Positions 26,801-34,634 of a stretch of 64,000 bases of DNA are shown one piece after another. Where the stretch lies: assembly GCF_900111035.1 (NCBI RefSeq), contig NZ_FOFU01000007.1, forward strand, positions 62,001-126,000, given 5' to 3'. This stretch comes from Treponema bryantii. GTDB taxonomy: Bacteria; Spirochaetota; Spirochaetia; Treponematales; Treponemataceae. A model generated the notes under the pieces. It was not told where the DNA came from, did no database searches, and was given only the letters and a program-made list of their open reading frames with translations. How positions within the stretch are numbered: the first letter of the stretch is position 1; each line of letters opens with the position of its first letter. The translations under genes were made by a program, and so were the position numbers.

Positions 26801-27020
26801 ACTTATTAAGTCCGGAGTTCTCGGCGAAGAATACAACCGCCAGCTCGAAGACTGCTGCGATGAAGAATTAAGTAACGATCTTATCCGTCATGTAATCACA
26901 GATATGAAAAAACTTGCACAGGGCCTTGAAGACAGGGAGCTGTGCAATGCGTTGTGCGTAAGTGCCGATGGTATACTTGAGCAGATAGCTCTTATAGACC
27001 AGAAGGTTGCTATATTTTAA
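23865..27020 (+). CDS. Large TPR protein with acidic disordered region and coiled coil
   Basis: The 1051-aa protein begins with TPR repeats over residues 1-460 (for example YLQQLGSIYVRAGQDEKAIPYY, AHNHLGAIYFAKKDYNTAIAT). Residues 470-690 are a low-complexity, Asp/Glu-rich linker. A heptad coiled coil of QQKELELQQREL type spans about 695-740. Residues 750-870 hold repeated EEPVVEE/VEE motifs. A globular helical domain (905-1051, LELFKTLRTLAGFLPEKEKNS) ends it. There is no signal peptide or lipobox, so it acts in the cytoplasm, perhaps as a scaffold. It overlaps the convergent M24 peptidase by 4 bp (TTAA). A GGGAGAAGG precedes the ATG. It is typical of treponemal genomes, but its partners are unknown. 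Confidence 0.8.
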   Translation: MANSLNLAKAQNAITAHDWTTAARLYKEMLRGDEGNVEYLQQLGSIYVRAGQDEKAIPYYEQIITVNPENTDAMVSLGGIFRRLKRYEDSVNILHKAQESSANNPSVNYSIGFTYKEMGAYDDAIDAFESVISRNPDDVLAHNHLGAIYFAKKDYNTAIATYKRGLQVDQNHPILNYNLAHVYEDIKNFPEAVRCYETALKTRPGWLEAIRDFSELLIRCQETKQAQELVEQSIKLHPDDVDLLCILGRIYLNQFDYDNATKTFKRAESLKNNDINILLGLSKSLEKGMKIEPAMEKIVDAVGIEPENLDVCKQYSHVLLSAQRYDKALDVIKKIDEKSDGKDLQILDLYGQYFVCRGDEEAAETYFNKIRKINHHYKDYMINAADRYIQTGNYEKAEEMANKFVESRPNMPEGYNLLGTISTARGELNKAKAEYEKGLSLKNPNIYAVKQLEKIHSEMEANKEIYNDEEMPIAVDADTLPEEEGGNLTESGSLIDNDENTADQVDALLSSGSDEEDELPDIGSLEATPPIEQALSGEDGEFWEDFDDDPDAVNKPLIDEEDEAYDENSEDSDLMSMMTPDAAETGNDLKSGLSEDAGDFDFGDFEDGGIVDQEEETAAEPEASEVSEAEPEIPESKAETSVPVAGNPVVSPEAPAAESEQPMFEPDSSVVEPEFAEHSASSPISMPEAQQMMQDLKNQQKELELQQRELALQQKELADELKQENEKMIQQTVEKAVEEAVEEKLSAYDLQPEPVADETVVEEPFVEEPVFDETVTAEEPVVENEPVVEEDAVVENEPVFEESAIDDSVEEPVFEEESVDEDPIVEESDAENEPIFEDSIIEEESVDETPVVDETIEDDMDILTSDPFVTVDEMSSLFGDDFYQSPAPVIEESNDEPLSDENFVTADDMIDKIGRILNDDEMKKSCSAELELFKTLRTLAGFLPEKEKNSFDCCRMRMVIEYIIQKMSGKPGLLITAESLIKSGVLGEEYNRQLEDCCDEELSNDLIRHVITDMKKLAQGLEDRELCNALCVSADGILEQIALIDQKVAIF

Positions 27021-28168
27021 TCGATTCTGATAATTCTTGAATGAGTAATTACCTCATTGCCGTCTTCGGTGATGAGGACATCATTTTCGAGCCGGGTACC
27101 ACCGATTTCAACATCGTAGAGGCCCGGTTCACATGTTAAAATCATACCAGGCTTAAAAAGCATTTCCGGTGTAGCGCGCAGATTTACGCGTGGCAGCTCA
27201 TGAATTTCCAGACCAACTGCATGACCAAGGCCGTGAGGCATTTTACGTTTTGCCGCAGCGAATACAGCATCACATTTCTTAGCAGCGTCGATGATAGGGC
27301 GGCCAGGTTTATATAACTTGAGCGCTTCATCATAAGCCTTCTGTACAAGATCCAGCTGTTTTTCCTGTTCCTTTGTTAATGGACCTTTTGCAATAGTCAG
27401 AGTTGTGTCACTGGTGTAGCCGTTATATACAACACCAAAATCAAGAATAGAAAGTCCCTGTGCAGGCCATTCTGCGGCAGTGTATCCAGGGAATGCATGA
27501 ATTGCAAAACTTCGTGAAGGGCCTGCAGCGAGAGTATCAAAACCAGTTCTCTGACAGCCGTGCTCACGGAGACGTCTTTCAATCAAAAGAGCAACATCAG
27601 TTTCTGTTTTGATTTTTCCCTTTATAACCTGCTTTTCAATTTCATCGATTATAAGGTCGCCGATACGGGCAGCTTCCTTTGTACATTCAATTTCGTATTC
27701 GTCTTTAATCATGCGGCAATCAACTACGAACTTGTGAATGCCGTCTTCCTTACAGCGGCAGTCATAGTTTTCAAGCGCATCAATAAATTTGAGATAATCA
27801 GGATAAGTAAGGTAAGGAGGAAGTTCAACCTTGCTGTTTTCTCCATGTGTATAGCAGGCATTAAGAATTGCCTTTACAGCATCTTTTGCTTCATTCTTAT
27901 AGCGCATGAATGGAACGAGCTTGTCATAGAATGCATTCTGCTTTGCAAGATTTTCATCCCAGGCAATAAGAACGCTGTAGCCGTCGCTGAAAATTACGAG
28001 AACAGCATCGTTTGCATGATTTGTGTAGTAAGCAACTGCAGGATCGCGGTGTTCCTCGCTGTCTACAAAAACACAGGCTCCGGTTTCAGTTTCGCGGAGT
28101 TTTGCAGCAAGAACGTTGCGGCGTGCTTTGTAGATTTCTTTCAGTTCTTCTTTAGAATATTCTTTCAT
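27017..28168 (-). CDS. M24 family metallopeptidase (Xaa-Pro aminopeptidase type)
   Basis: At 383 aa, an N-terminal creatinase-like domain (residues 1-140) precedes the M24 pita-bread domain. Metal ligands are visible as the Asp pair in LDFGVVYNGYTSDTT, the His in HGLGHAVGLEIHELPR, Glu in LTCEPGLY and Glu in GGTRLENDVLIT. The enzyme should remove N-terminal residues next to proline or similar. No signal peptide, so it acts in the cytoplasm. It starts at ATG 28168, overlapping murJ's stop by 4 bp (ATGA), with AAGGTG upstream. The pair reads as one operon. Confidence 0.9.
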   Translation of the reverse strand: MKEYSKEELKEIYKARRNVLAAKLRETETGACVFVDSEEHRDPAVAYYTNHANDAVLVIFSDGYSVLIAWDENLAKQNAFYDKLVPFMRYKNEAKDAVKAILNACYTHGENSKVELPPYLTYPDYLKFIDALENYDCRCKEDGIHKFVVDCRMIKDEYEIECTKEAARIGDLIIDEIEKQVIKGKIKTETDVALLIERRLREHGCQRTGFDTLAAGPSRSFAIHAFPGYTAAEWPAQGLSILDFGVVYNGYTSDTTLTIAKGPLTKEQEKQLDLVQKAYDEALKLYKPGRPIIDAAKKCDAVFAAAKRKMPHGLGHAVGLEIHELPRVNLRATPEMLFKPGMILTCEPGLYDVEIGGTRLENDVLITEDGNEVITHSRIIRID

Positions 28169-29793
28169 TTTTTCACCTTCTTCAAAATAACGCTGATAAC
28201 TTCATCTCTTGTAATAATCAATTCGAGTACACCTATAGTCGCAAAAAGTAAAGCAGAAATAAGAACAGGTGCACCGTATGCAATGAGATTTCCGTGACCA
28301 TCAAATATACCGCACAAAGCCTTGTGTGCAAAGTAGGTCGGCACAGAGGCAATCACAGAAAGTACGCACATCTTAAGCGCATAAAGCAGAGTGCCCCGTG
28401 AAAGTCTGCCAACTTCAATCGCTTCCATTTTTTTCATAAAGATAAAAAGGAAAACTGTGTTTAAAAGACTCGCAAGGCTGAGTGCCAATGCAATTCCGTT
28501 TCCACCCATTGGTTTTGAAAGTATAAAAACCAGCAGAATATTTGAGACGAAATTTATAAGTCCTGCAATAGTAGGAAGCTTTGGTTTTTTCTGTGCATAG
28601 AAGGCCGGTGCCATAATTCGGTTAAGTGCAATAAAAAGCAGTCCCAGAATATGAAAGCGGAAAATACCCAGCGTCATAATTACAGATTCATCATCAAACT
28701 GATTTCGTTTATATAGCAGTGAAATCAGTTCTCGGCCGGAAATCAGAGAGTAGGCTGTAATTGGAATGGAAATCAGAGTCATAATTTTGATTGCCTGAAG
28801 CAGCATTGAATTAAACTGAGTCCAGTCTTTTTTATTTGCAAAACCAGAAAGATCAGGAAGGATTACAGTTCCGATTGAAACTGCAAAAATTCCGAGAATC
28901 AGTTCCTGAAGACGGATGCTGTACTGAAGGCTCGAAGCAATTCCTGGGCCTACGCGTTTTGCGAGTGCTGTAGAAACTGTGTCATTAAGCTGATAGGCTG
29001 CAATACCGACAATTGTTGGTGCAAGCAGAGCCATAACCTTTCTTGTTCCCGGATTTGTAAAAGCCTTTTTCAGCGAAGCAAGTCCAACTTTCCAGCCTGT
29101 TTTGTATACAAAAGGCCACTGGAATACAGCCTGTACAGAACCTCCGATAATTGTACCGATTGCCATAGAACGGGCTGAATTCGAAGTATGAGGAGCGAGA
29201 ATATAAGTTGAAAGAACTACAATTCCGTTGAACATAACCGGAGTAAAGCCGGAAGGTGCGAAAATTCCACAGGTATTTAAAACGCCCTGGAAGAAGGCTG
29301 CAACAGAAATCAAGAAAAGGTATGGGAACATTATTCTTGTGAGCACGGTAGTTTCATCGAACTCAAGAAGGTAATATTCCATTTTTGCAGCAAAATCAGC
29401 TACATCTGGATTTGGCGCCTTACAGAAAATCGGGATGATAAATGGAGCAAAAAGAATTCCAAGGCTAACAACACAGGCTGTCATAAAGGTTACAAGAGTC
29501 AGTGTAGCATTAAGAAATTCCTGGGTTGTCTTTTTATTTTCGAGGGTATCTTCCTGTGCAAGATAATCTTTAAAGGTTGGAATAAAGGCAACTGATATTG
29601 CGTTTTCAGCAAACAGCTTTCGGAACAGGTTAGGAAGCATAAATGCAACAGAAAAACTGTCTGCATAAAGTCCGGTACCGAGAAAAGACGCCTTTGTCAT
29701 TTCGCGGATAAGTCCCATTATGCGGGAAGCAAAAGTCATGAGGGTAAGAAGCAGCCCGGATTTTACAATAGATTTAGATTTTTTTTCACTCAT
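28165..29793 (-). CDS. murJ: Lipid II flippase MurJ (MviN)
   Basis: This 542-aa membrane protein moves undecaprenyl-linked peptidoglycan precursor (lipid II) across the inner membrane. Seen are 14 hydrophobic spans and the family's N-terminal ASRIMGLIREMTKASFLG with the adjacent LPNLFRKLFAENAISVAFIPTF block. Arginines in the first helices and cavity agree with MurJ. Its stop overlaps the M24 gene start. The ATG is only 6 nt from the end of TAAAAT (29800-29805) and has no Shine-Dalgarno, which suggests a leaderless transcript. Confidence 0.94.
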   Translation of the reverse strand: MSEKKSKSIVKSGLLLTLMTFASRIMGLIREMTKASFLGTGLYADSFSVAFMLPNLFRKLFAENAISVAFIPTFKDYLAQEDTLENKKTTQEFLNATLTLVTFMTACVVSLGILFAPFIIPIFCKAPNPDVADFAAKMEYYLLEFDETTVLTRIMFPYLFLISVAAFFQGVLNTCGIFAPSGFTPVMFNGIVVLSTYILAPHTSNSARSMAIGTIIGGSVQAVFQWPFVYKTGWKVGLASLKKAFTNPGTRKVMALLAPTIVGIAAYQLNDTVSTALAKRVGPGIASSLQYSIRLQELILGIFAVSIGTVILPDLSGFANKKDWTQFNSMLLQAIKIMTLISIPITAYSLISGRELISLLYKRNQFDDESVIMTLGIFRFHILGLLFIALNRIMAPAFYAQKKPKLPTIAGLINFVSNILLVFILSKPMGGNGIALALSLASLLNTVFLFIFMKKMEAIEVGRLSRGTLLYALKMCVLSVIASVPTYFAHKALCGIFDGHGNLIAYGAPVLISALLFATIGVLELIITRDEVISVILKKVKK

Positions 29794-29799
29794 GGAACC

Positions 29800-29828
29800 A
29801 TTTTAAAAAAATTGCGTTTTTTATTCAA
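29800..29828 (-). promoter_or_regulatory. murJ promoter, leaderless geometry
   Basis: On the minus strand TTGAAT (29823-29828) and TAAAAT (29800-29805) are 17 bp apart. The next six bases lead straight to the ATG at 29793, so transcription should start at or next to the A of the start codon. No ribosome-binding site precedes it. Confidence 0.72.
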
Positions 29829-29959
29829 TTCATTTTATTTTGTAGTTGGAGAAGACAATAAAGGCAGCAGAACAGAGGTAAATTTTGAATCGGTGGTGCC
29901 AGGAACCCCTGTGAAAATTTTAAGCAAGTAATTGAGACTTTCTGCCGATAATAGAAGAT

Positions 29960-31378
29960 ATGGAAGAGGAAAAATTTAGGCAGGAGCTGCAAACGGCTCT
30001 TAGTCAGAAACAGGAATGGTATAACTCAGAGTGTTTACAGGAAATGCTAAGTCAGTATCGACTTCTGCATACCTGTGTTCATAATTTGTATGAGAACTTT
30101 GTAAAAAAGTCTTTGATTGTACCTGACCCGTATCGTCTTGATAAAAAGATTTCCAGTATCGTTGTACCAGACTCAACTCCTTTTGCAGAAAGCGATATCC
30201 CAAATATTTTCGGAGAACGCTTTTCAGATTATGAAACCATGCTGGATTACATCTGTACCTACTTTCGTTTTTCAACAGAATCTTTCACTCTCCAGAATGT
30301 AAAAAAACTGCTCGATTTTAATAAGGTCTTTGAATGGGATGACCTTTCTATGAACAACGCAAAAATGAATACAAGAGCGCTGGCTATTACTGTTAATGGT
30401 GCTAAAAACGGAGCTCCAAGTGTTGTTCAGAGTATGATTAACGACAGCGTTGCAAAAAGCGCGCAGGCATCAAAAACTATTGAAAAGATGCTTACAGAAC
30501 TCGGTGTTTTCCAGCGGGAGCTTTATAAGGGTGGTCTTCGAAAAGATTTATTTGAGCATCCTGATTTTGATAAGGCAAAAGCTGCTGAGTCTGCAGAAGG
30601 TGAGCTTTCAGAAATTAAGAGACTCTATTCAAAAGTAACAGGAAAAAAGAATTTTTATAATGATCTTGTAAATGAAATTATAGAAGAAGATCATGGTCCT
30701 GATAAAGAAAGAAAACAGGCTGCCGTATTAGAGAAACTTGCAATTAAGAATGCAGCAAAAACAGCTGCTAAGAAAAAGACTGGTCCAGATACAAAAGAAA
30801 TGCTTATGCAGACAGTACTTGCACTTGGAGCAACGGCACCTACTTTAATTCAATTGCATACAAAACTTACAGACAATTTTGATGTGCTTTATACACGTAA
30901 AGCAAACTTCTGGAATAAGTTTATGGCTTTGCTTAGAAAAGCCTTTAATCTTAAAGAAAAAGAAAGAATCTGCCAGCTTCCTGTAAAGGATTCAAAAACT
31001 GGTGTTGAACGAGTTCAAAAACTTAATGTCAGTGATTTCCTTTCAGATCTTGCAAAGAAAGAACGTATATATAATGGAATTGCTGCAAAGGGAAATGAAT
31101 ATCAGAAAATTGAATCCGTTCAGGAAGATATGATTTTAAGCTTTGTAAATAAACAGATTTCTGAGCTTCAGTCAAAATTTGTCATAATAAATTCTCTTGA
31201 TGCATATTTCAAAAAGGAAGTTCAGAATGAATTAAAAGCCCATGTAAAGGGAATGCAGATTGAACTTTCTGCCTTGCGCAATTCCATAATAAATGCTAAT
31301 AAGAAACGCAGTGATTATGTTTCTTATAAAGAAGAATCAGAACAAATGCAGAAATTAGGAATATCAAATAATGCTTAA
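29960..31378 (+). CDS. Hypothetical 472-aa cytoplasmic protein paired with an OppA-like gene
   Basis: Not recognised. There is no signal peptide or membrane span. It is mostly helical, with a basic, Ala/Lys-rich stretch near 265-285 (KNAAKTAAKKKTGPDTKE) and a likely coiled coil at the C-terminus (ELKAHVKGMQIELSALRNSIINANKKR). Its end overlaps the next gene, an OppA-like binding protein, by 8 bp, so the two are made together. A GATAAT, within GCCGATAA, lies 7 nt before the ATG, with no ribosome site. Confidence 0.65.
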   Translation: MEEEKFRQELQTALSQKQEWYNSECLQEMLSQYRLLHTCVHNLYENFVKKSLIVPDPYRLDKKISSIVVPDSTPFAESDIPNIFGERFSDYETMLDYICTYFRFSTESFTLQNVKKLLDFNKVFEWDDLSMNNAKMNTRALAITVNGAKNGAPSVVQSMINDSVAKSAQASKTIEKMLTELGVFQRELYKGGLRKDLFEHPDFDKAKAAESAEGELSEIKRLYSKVTGKKNFYNDLVNEIIEEDHGPDKERKQAAVLEKLAIKNAAKTAAKKKTGPDTKEMLMQTVLALGATAPTLIQLHTKLTDNFDVLYTRKANFWNKFMALLRKAFNLKEKERICQLPVKDSKTGVERVQKLNVSDFLSDLAKKERIYNGIAAKGNEYQKIESVQEDMILSFVNKQISELQSKFVIINSLDAYFKKEVQNELKAHVKGMQIELSALRNSIINANKKRSDYVSYKEESEQMQKLGISNNA

Positions 31379-33056
31379 AAAAATCAGAAAATGTGCTGCA
31401 GCGTTTTTATTTGCCGCACTTATTATATCTCCATGTTTTGCCCAGAATAATTCTGAAGAAAAATCTGAAGGACATGGAGAACTTACTCCAGAAGAACTGC
31501 TTGAACTTGAAAATGAAGAACAGCGTGCTGCTGAACAGAAGGAAAAATTACCACAGGAACTTCAGCAGAATTTTATAATCGTTGAGTCTGTTCGCGTTCA
31601 TGAACTTAATCCACAGATTACAAATTACTCAAGTGATTCACAGCTTTTAAACGGCCTTTATGAAGGACTCTTTACAATCAGTCCTATTTCGCTTGAGCCT
31701 CAGTATGCAATCGCAAAAGAGTTTAAGATTTCCCGTGATAAAAAGCGCTGGACAATTACCCTGCGTGATGATGCCTGTTTCAGTAATGGCGAAAAGATTA
31801 CCGCCGAAAGTGTTCGTGACAGCTGGCTTCGTATGCTTGCAAATCCTGCAGCTCCTTATTCTTCTCTGTTTGATATTGTACGCGGTGCCGAAGCTTTCCG
31901 TAACGGACAGGGAAATTATGATGAAGTAGGCATTTATGCAACTGCAGAAAATGTGCTTTCTATCTATCTGAATACACCTGCTAACTATCTTCCAAAAATT
32001 CTCTGTCATACCGCCTTTTCAATTACTCACAGTAACCCGGAAGTTTACAGCGGTGCCTACGAACTTGAGATTATAGCCGACCGTAAATATATCCTGAAGA
32101 AAAATCCTTATTACTGGGATCACGAAAAAGTTACTCTTGAACGCATTACTTTTGTTCAGTCAGAAAATGCAGATGATAATACTTACTATTTTAATACCGG
32201 CGCGGTAGATTGGGTTACTGCTCAGGTAAATCAGATGAAACTTCTTGATCTTTCTGCAATTCAGGTAAATGCTTCGTTTGGAACTGGATTCCTGTATTTT
32301 AAGATGAGTTCTAAAAAGCCTGCAGAAAGCAAGTGTTCTACGGTCTGGGATTATCCTGAATTCAGAAATGCTTTGCTCGAGGCTTTTCCGTGGAATCATA
32401 TGCATAAAAAATATCTGATTCCTGCAACTACACTTGTTTATCCGCTTTCTGGTTATCCTCAGATAGATGGTTTTGATTATACTGATGCAATTGAAGCTTC
32501 TATGAGAATGAAGGATGCCCGTGCAAAATACGGTGTTTCACAGGAAGAAATAATTCCTCTTGTGATGCACGTTTTTGAAAACGAGTTTACAGAAGAAGAT
32601 GAAAAGCTTTTGAGGGAATCTTTTGATCCTCTTGGAATTGAACTTGAAATCAGAAAAATACCTTCATATCAGTATTATGCATCTATAGGTTCTGCAGATG
32701 CAGATATTTTTGTTACTTCATGGATTGGAGATTTTGCTGACCCTCTGGCCTTCCTGGAACTTTTCCGTGGTGGTTCTACAATGAATGAATCTGGCTGGAA
32801 GAATGAACACTTTGATAAACTTCTGGAACAGGCTGCCACTGCAGATGAAACAGAGAGAATGAAACTCCTTGGTCAGGCAGAAACAATCCTTCTTGATGAT
32901 GGAATGGTGATGCCGCTTTATCGCTCTGTTTCTTCGAATATTGTAGATGTAAAGGAAGTAGGCGGCTGGTACGTAAATGCCTTCGATATTCATCCGCTTA
33001 AGTATCTGTATAAAAAACAGCCTAAGTTCAATTCTGAAAATATTGTTATGAAATAA
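31371..33056 (+). CDS. Peptide-type ABC substrate-binding protein (OppA/SBP_bac_5 family)
   Basis: The 561-aa protein has a signal peptide (LLKK-type basic start, AAAFLFAALIISPCFA) without a clear lipobox Cys, then an acidic segment of about 40 residues (EELLELENEEQRA) before the mature SBP_bac_5 fold. That fold starts around 65 with the typical LNPQITNYSSDSQLLNGLYEG and contains KRWTITLRDDACFSNGEKIT, then WIGDFADPLAFLELF. It probably binds peptides or related oligomers for an ABC importer. No permease or ATPase lies next to it. Its start overlaps the upstream orphan, so that protein may be a co-factor. Confidence 0.88.
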   Translation: MLKKIRKCAAAFLFAALIISPCFAQNNSEEKSEGHGELTPEELLELENEEQRAAEQKEKLPQELQQNFIIVESVRVHELNPQITNYSSDSQLLNGLYEGLFTISPISLEPQYAIAKEFKISRDKKRWTITLRDDACFSNGEKITAESVRDSWLRMLANPAAPYSSLFDIVRGAEAFRNGQGNYDEVGIYATAENVLSIYLNTPANYLPKILCHTAFSITHSNPEVYSGAYELEIIADRKYILKKNPYYWDHEKVTLERITFVQSENADDNTYYFNTGAVDWVTAQVNQMKLLDLSAIQVNASFGTGFLYFKMSSKKPAESKCSTVWDYPEFRNALLEAFPWNHMHKKYLIPATTLVYPLSGYPQIDGFDYTDAIEASMRMKDARAKYGVSQEEIIPLVMHVFENEFTEEDEKLLRESFDPLGIELEIRKIPSYQYYASIGSADADIFVTSWIGDFADPLAFLELFRGGSTMNESGWKNEHFDKLLEQAATADETERMKLLGQAETILLDDGMVMPLYRSVSSNIVDVKEVGGWYVNAFDIHPLKYLYKKQPKFNSENIVMK

Positions 33057-33085
33057 TTGAAAATCGCTTTGAATTTTTTTATAAT
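33057..33085 (+). promoter_or_regulatory. Probable ackA promoter
   Basis: TTGAAA (33057-33062) and TATAAT (33080-33085) are separated by exactly 17 bp, just after the OppA-like gene. Transcription should begin near 33092, at the foot of the hairpin at 33090-33148. Confidence 0.75.
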
Positions 33086-33089
33086 TACG

Positions 33090-33148
33090 ATGGTGGTTTA
33101 CCCTTCGACTCCGCTCAGGGACCGAAGAATAACCACCATATTTTTTTT
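33090..33148 (+). terminator. Hairpin with U-tract made of a dispersed palindrome, in the ackA leader
   Basis: The arms ATGGTGGTT (33090-33098) and AACCACCAT (33131-33139) enclose a smaller repeat with CCCT/AGGG, then comes T8 (33141-33148). It ends the OppA transcript in form, but it lies downstream of the ackA promoter and so would also sit in the ackA leader. Its loop core CTTCGACTCCGCTCAGGG recurs in degenerate form at the uvrC 3' end. Confidence 0.8.
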
Positions 33149-33172
33149 GCATTCAATTTTTAGGAGATATCA

Positions 33173-34513
33173 ATGGTAATTCTTACATTGAACTGCGGAT
33201 CATCATCTGCAAAGTACCAGGTTTATGACTGGGACAACAAAGAAGTAATGGCTAACGGTGTTGTAGAACGCATCGGTATTGAAGGAAGCTGCATTACTCA
33301 CAAGGCTAAGGGACAGAAAACAGAAATCGAAAGTCCTTGTCCAACTCACAAAGAAGCAATCGAACTTATTATTAAAGAAATCACAGATCCAGAAGTTGGT
33401 GTAATTAAATCTATGGACGAAATTGGAGCTGTAGGTCACCGCGTACTTCATGGTGGCGAAAAGTTCACAAAGTCTGTACTTATCACTCCAGAGGTTCTCG
33501 ACGGATTCCGCGAGGTAGTAGACCTCGGACCTCTCCACATGCCAGCTAACATCATGGGTATTGAAGCTGCTCAGAAGGTAATGCCAAACGTTCCTCACTC
33601 AGCTATCATGGATACAGCATGGCACCAGACAATGCCGGAAGAAACTTTCCAGTACGCTATTCCACGCGAATGGTATGAGAAGTACGCTGCCCGCCGCTAC
33701 GGTTTCCACGGAACTTCATTCCTTTACACAGCAAAACGCGCTGCAGTTCTCCTTGGAAAAGATCCAAAAGACTGCAACCTTATCATCTGCCACATTGGAA
33801 ACGGTTCTTCTATGTGTGCTGTTAAGAACGGCGTTTGCTACGATACAACAATGGGTATTACTCCTCTTGAAGGTCTTGTAATGGGAACTCGTTCCGGAGA
33901 CCTCGACCCAGCTCTTCCTTTCTACATCATGAGAAAAACTGGAATGTCTGCTGACGAAATGGACAAGGCACTCAACAAGAAGTGTGGTTGTCTTGGTATT
34001 ACAGGAAAATATTCAGACCGCCGCGATATCGAAATCGACGCCGCAAAGGGCGACAAGCTCTGCCAGCTTTCTATCGAAATGGAAGCTCTCCGCATTAAGA
34101 AGTACATCGGTGCTTTCATGGCAGAACTCGGACACGTAGATGCTATCGTATGGACTGCAGGTGTTGGAGAACGCGGACCAATCACTCGTATGAAGGCTTG
34201 TTCAGGTCTTGAAAACTACGGTATCAAAATTGATGCACAGCGCAACGAATGGTCATTCACAGGTAACGCTGAAACATACATCCACGCTGATGATTCAAAG
34301 ACAAAGATTTTCGTTATCCCAACAGACGAAGAGCTCGTAATGACAGAAGATGCTTACGCTCTTATGAAGGGAACTTACGATGTTCATACAAACTTCAAGT
34401 ACAGCTTCCAGGATCCTAACTATGTAAACAAGGCTCGCGAGGAAGGCTTGAAGGGTGACCTCGTTAAGAGACCAAACATTGCTAAGATTCTTGCACGCGA
34501 TTTGTTGAAGTAA
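33173..34513 (+). CDS. ackA: Acetate kinase
   Basis: This 446-aa enzyme converts acetyl phosphate and ADP to acetate and ATP, the ATP-forming last step of acetate fermentation. Seen motifs: [10 protein letters not shown] at the N-terminus (phosphate loop), [31 protein letters not shown] and [18 protein letters not shown] with the catalytic Asp/Arg region. It is about 40 aa longer than E. coli AckA, mainly at the C-terminal end. Codon use is more uniform (for example TAC, GGA, ATC) than in neighbouring genes, as in highly expressed genes. AGGAGAT precedes the ATG. No phosphotransacetylase gene is in the window. Confidence 0.96.
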   Translation: MVILTLNCGSSSAKYQVYDWDNKEVMANGVVERIGIEGSCITHKAKGQKTEIESPCPTHKEAIELIIKEITDPEVGVIKSMDEIGAVGHRVLHGGEKFTKSVLITPEVLDGFREVVDLGPLHMPANIMGIEAAQKVMPNVPHSAIMDTAWHQTMPEETFQYAIPREWYEKYAARRYGFHGTSFLYTAKRAAVLLGKDPKDCNLIICHIGNGSSMCAVKNGVCYDTTMGITPLEGLVMGTRSGDLDPALPFYIMRKTGMSADEMDKALNKKCGCLGITGKYSDRRDIEIDAAKGDKLCQLSIEMEALRIKKYIGAFMAELGHVDAIVWTAGVGERGPITRMKACSGLENYGIKIDAQRNEWSFTGNAETYIHADDSKTKIFVIPTDEELVMTEDAYALMKGTYDVHTNFKYSFQDPNYVNKAREEGLKGDLVKRPNIAKILARDLLK

Positions 34514-34554
34514 TTTATCTGCATTATTAGCAAAATCAATCCTTATATATGTGT

Positions 34555-34584
34555 CCCCGTAATCTTGTTTACGGGGATTTTTTT
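34555..34584 (+). terminator. Intrinsic terminator of ackA
   Basis: CCCCGTAA (34555-34562) pairs with TTACGGGG (34569-34576) around a six-base loop, followed by A and T7. It closes the ackA transcript about 45 bp after the stop codon. Confidence 0.9.
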
Positions 34585-34598
34585 ATTTAAAAAAATTT

Positions 34599-34627
34599 TT
34601 TACTTAATTCTTTCCCTGTTGTATAAT
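34599..34627 (+). promoter_or_regulatory. Promoter of the GGDEF fusion gene, leaderless geometry
   Basis: TTTACT (34599-34604), 17 bp spacer, TATAAT (34622-34627). The ATG follows after seven bases (34635) with no Shine-Dalgarno, so RNA should start at or next to the start codon. Confidence 0.75.
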
Positions 34628-34634
34628 TAAATGT

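Noticed and set aside
27560-28297. 245-aa frame antisense to the M24 peptidase
   Set aside because: Composition is that of an antisense shadow, Phe- and Ile-rich, with no start signal; the peptidase motifs on the opposite strand are clear.
29944-29951. Sigma-28 promoter called as a feature
   Set aside because: An 8-mer like GCCGATAA is expected about twice by chance in 64 kb on both strands, and the -35 (CAAG) fits poorly, so it is only noted as a finding.
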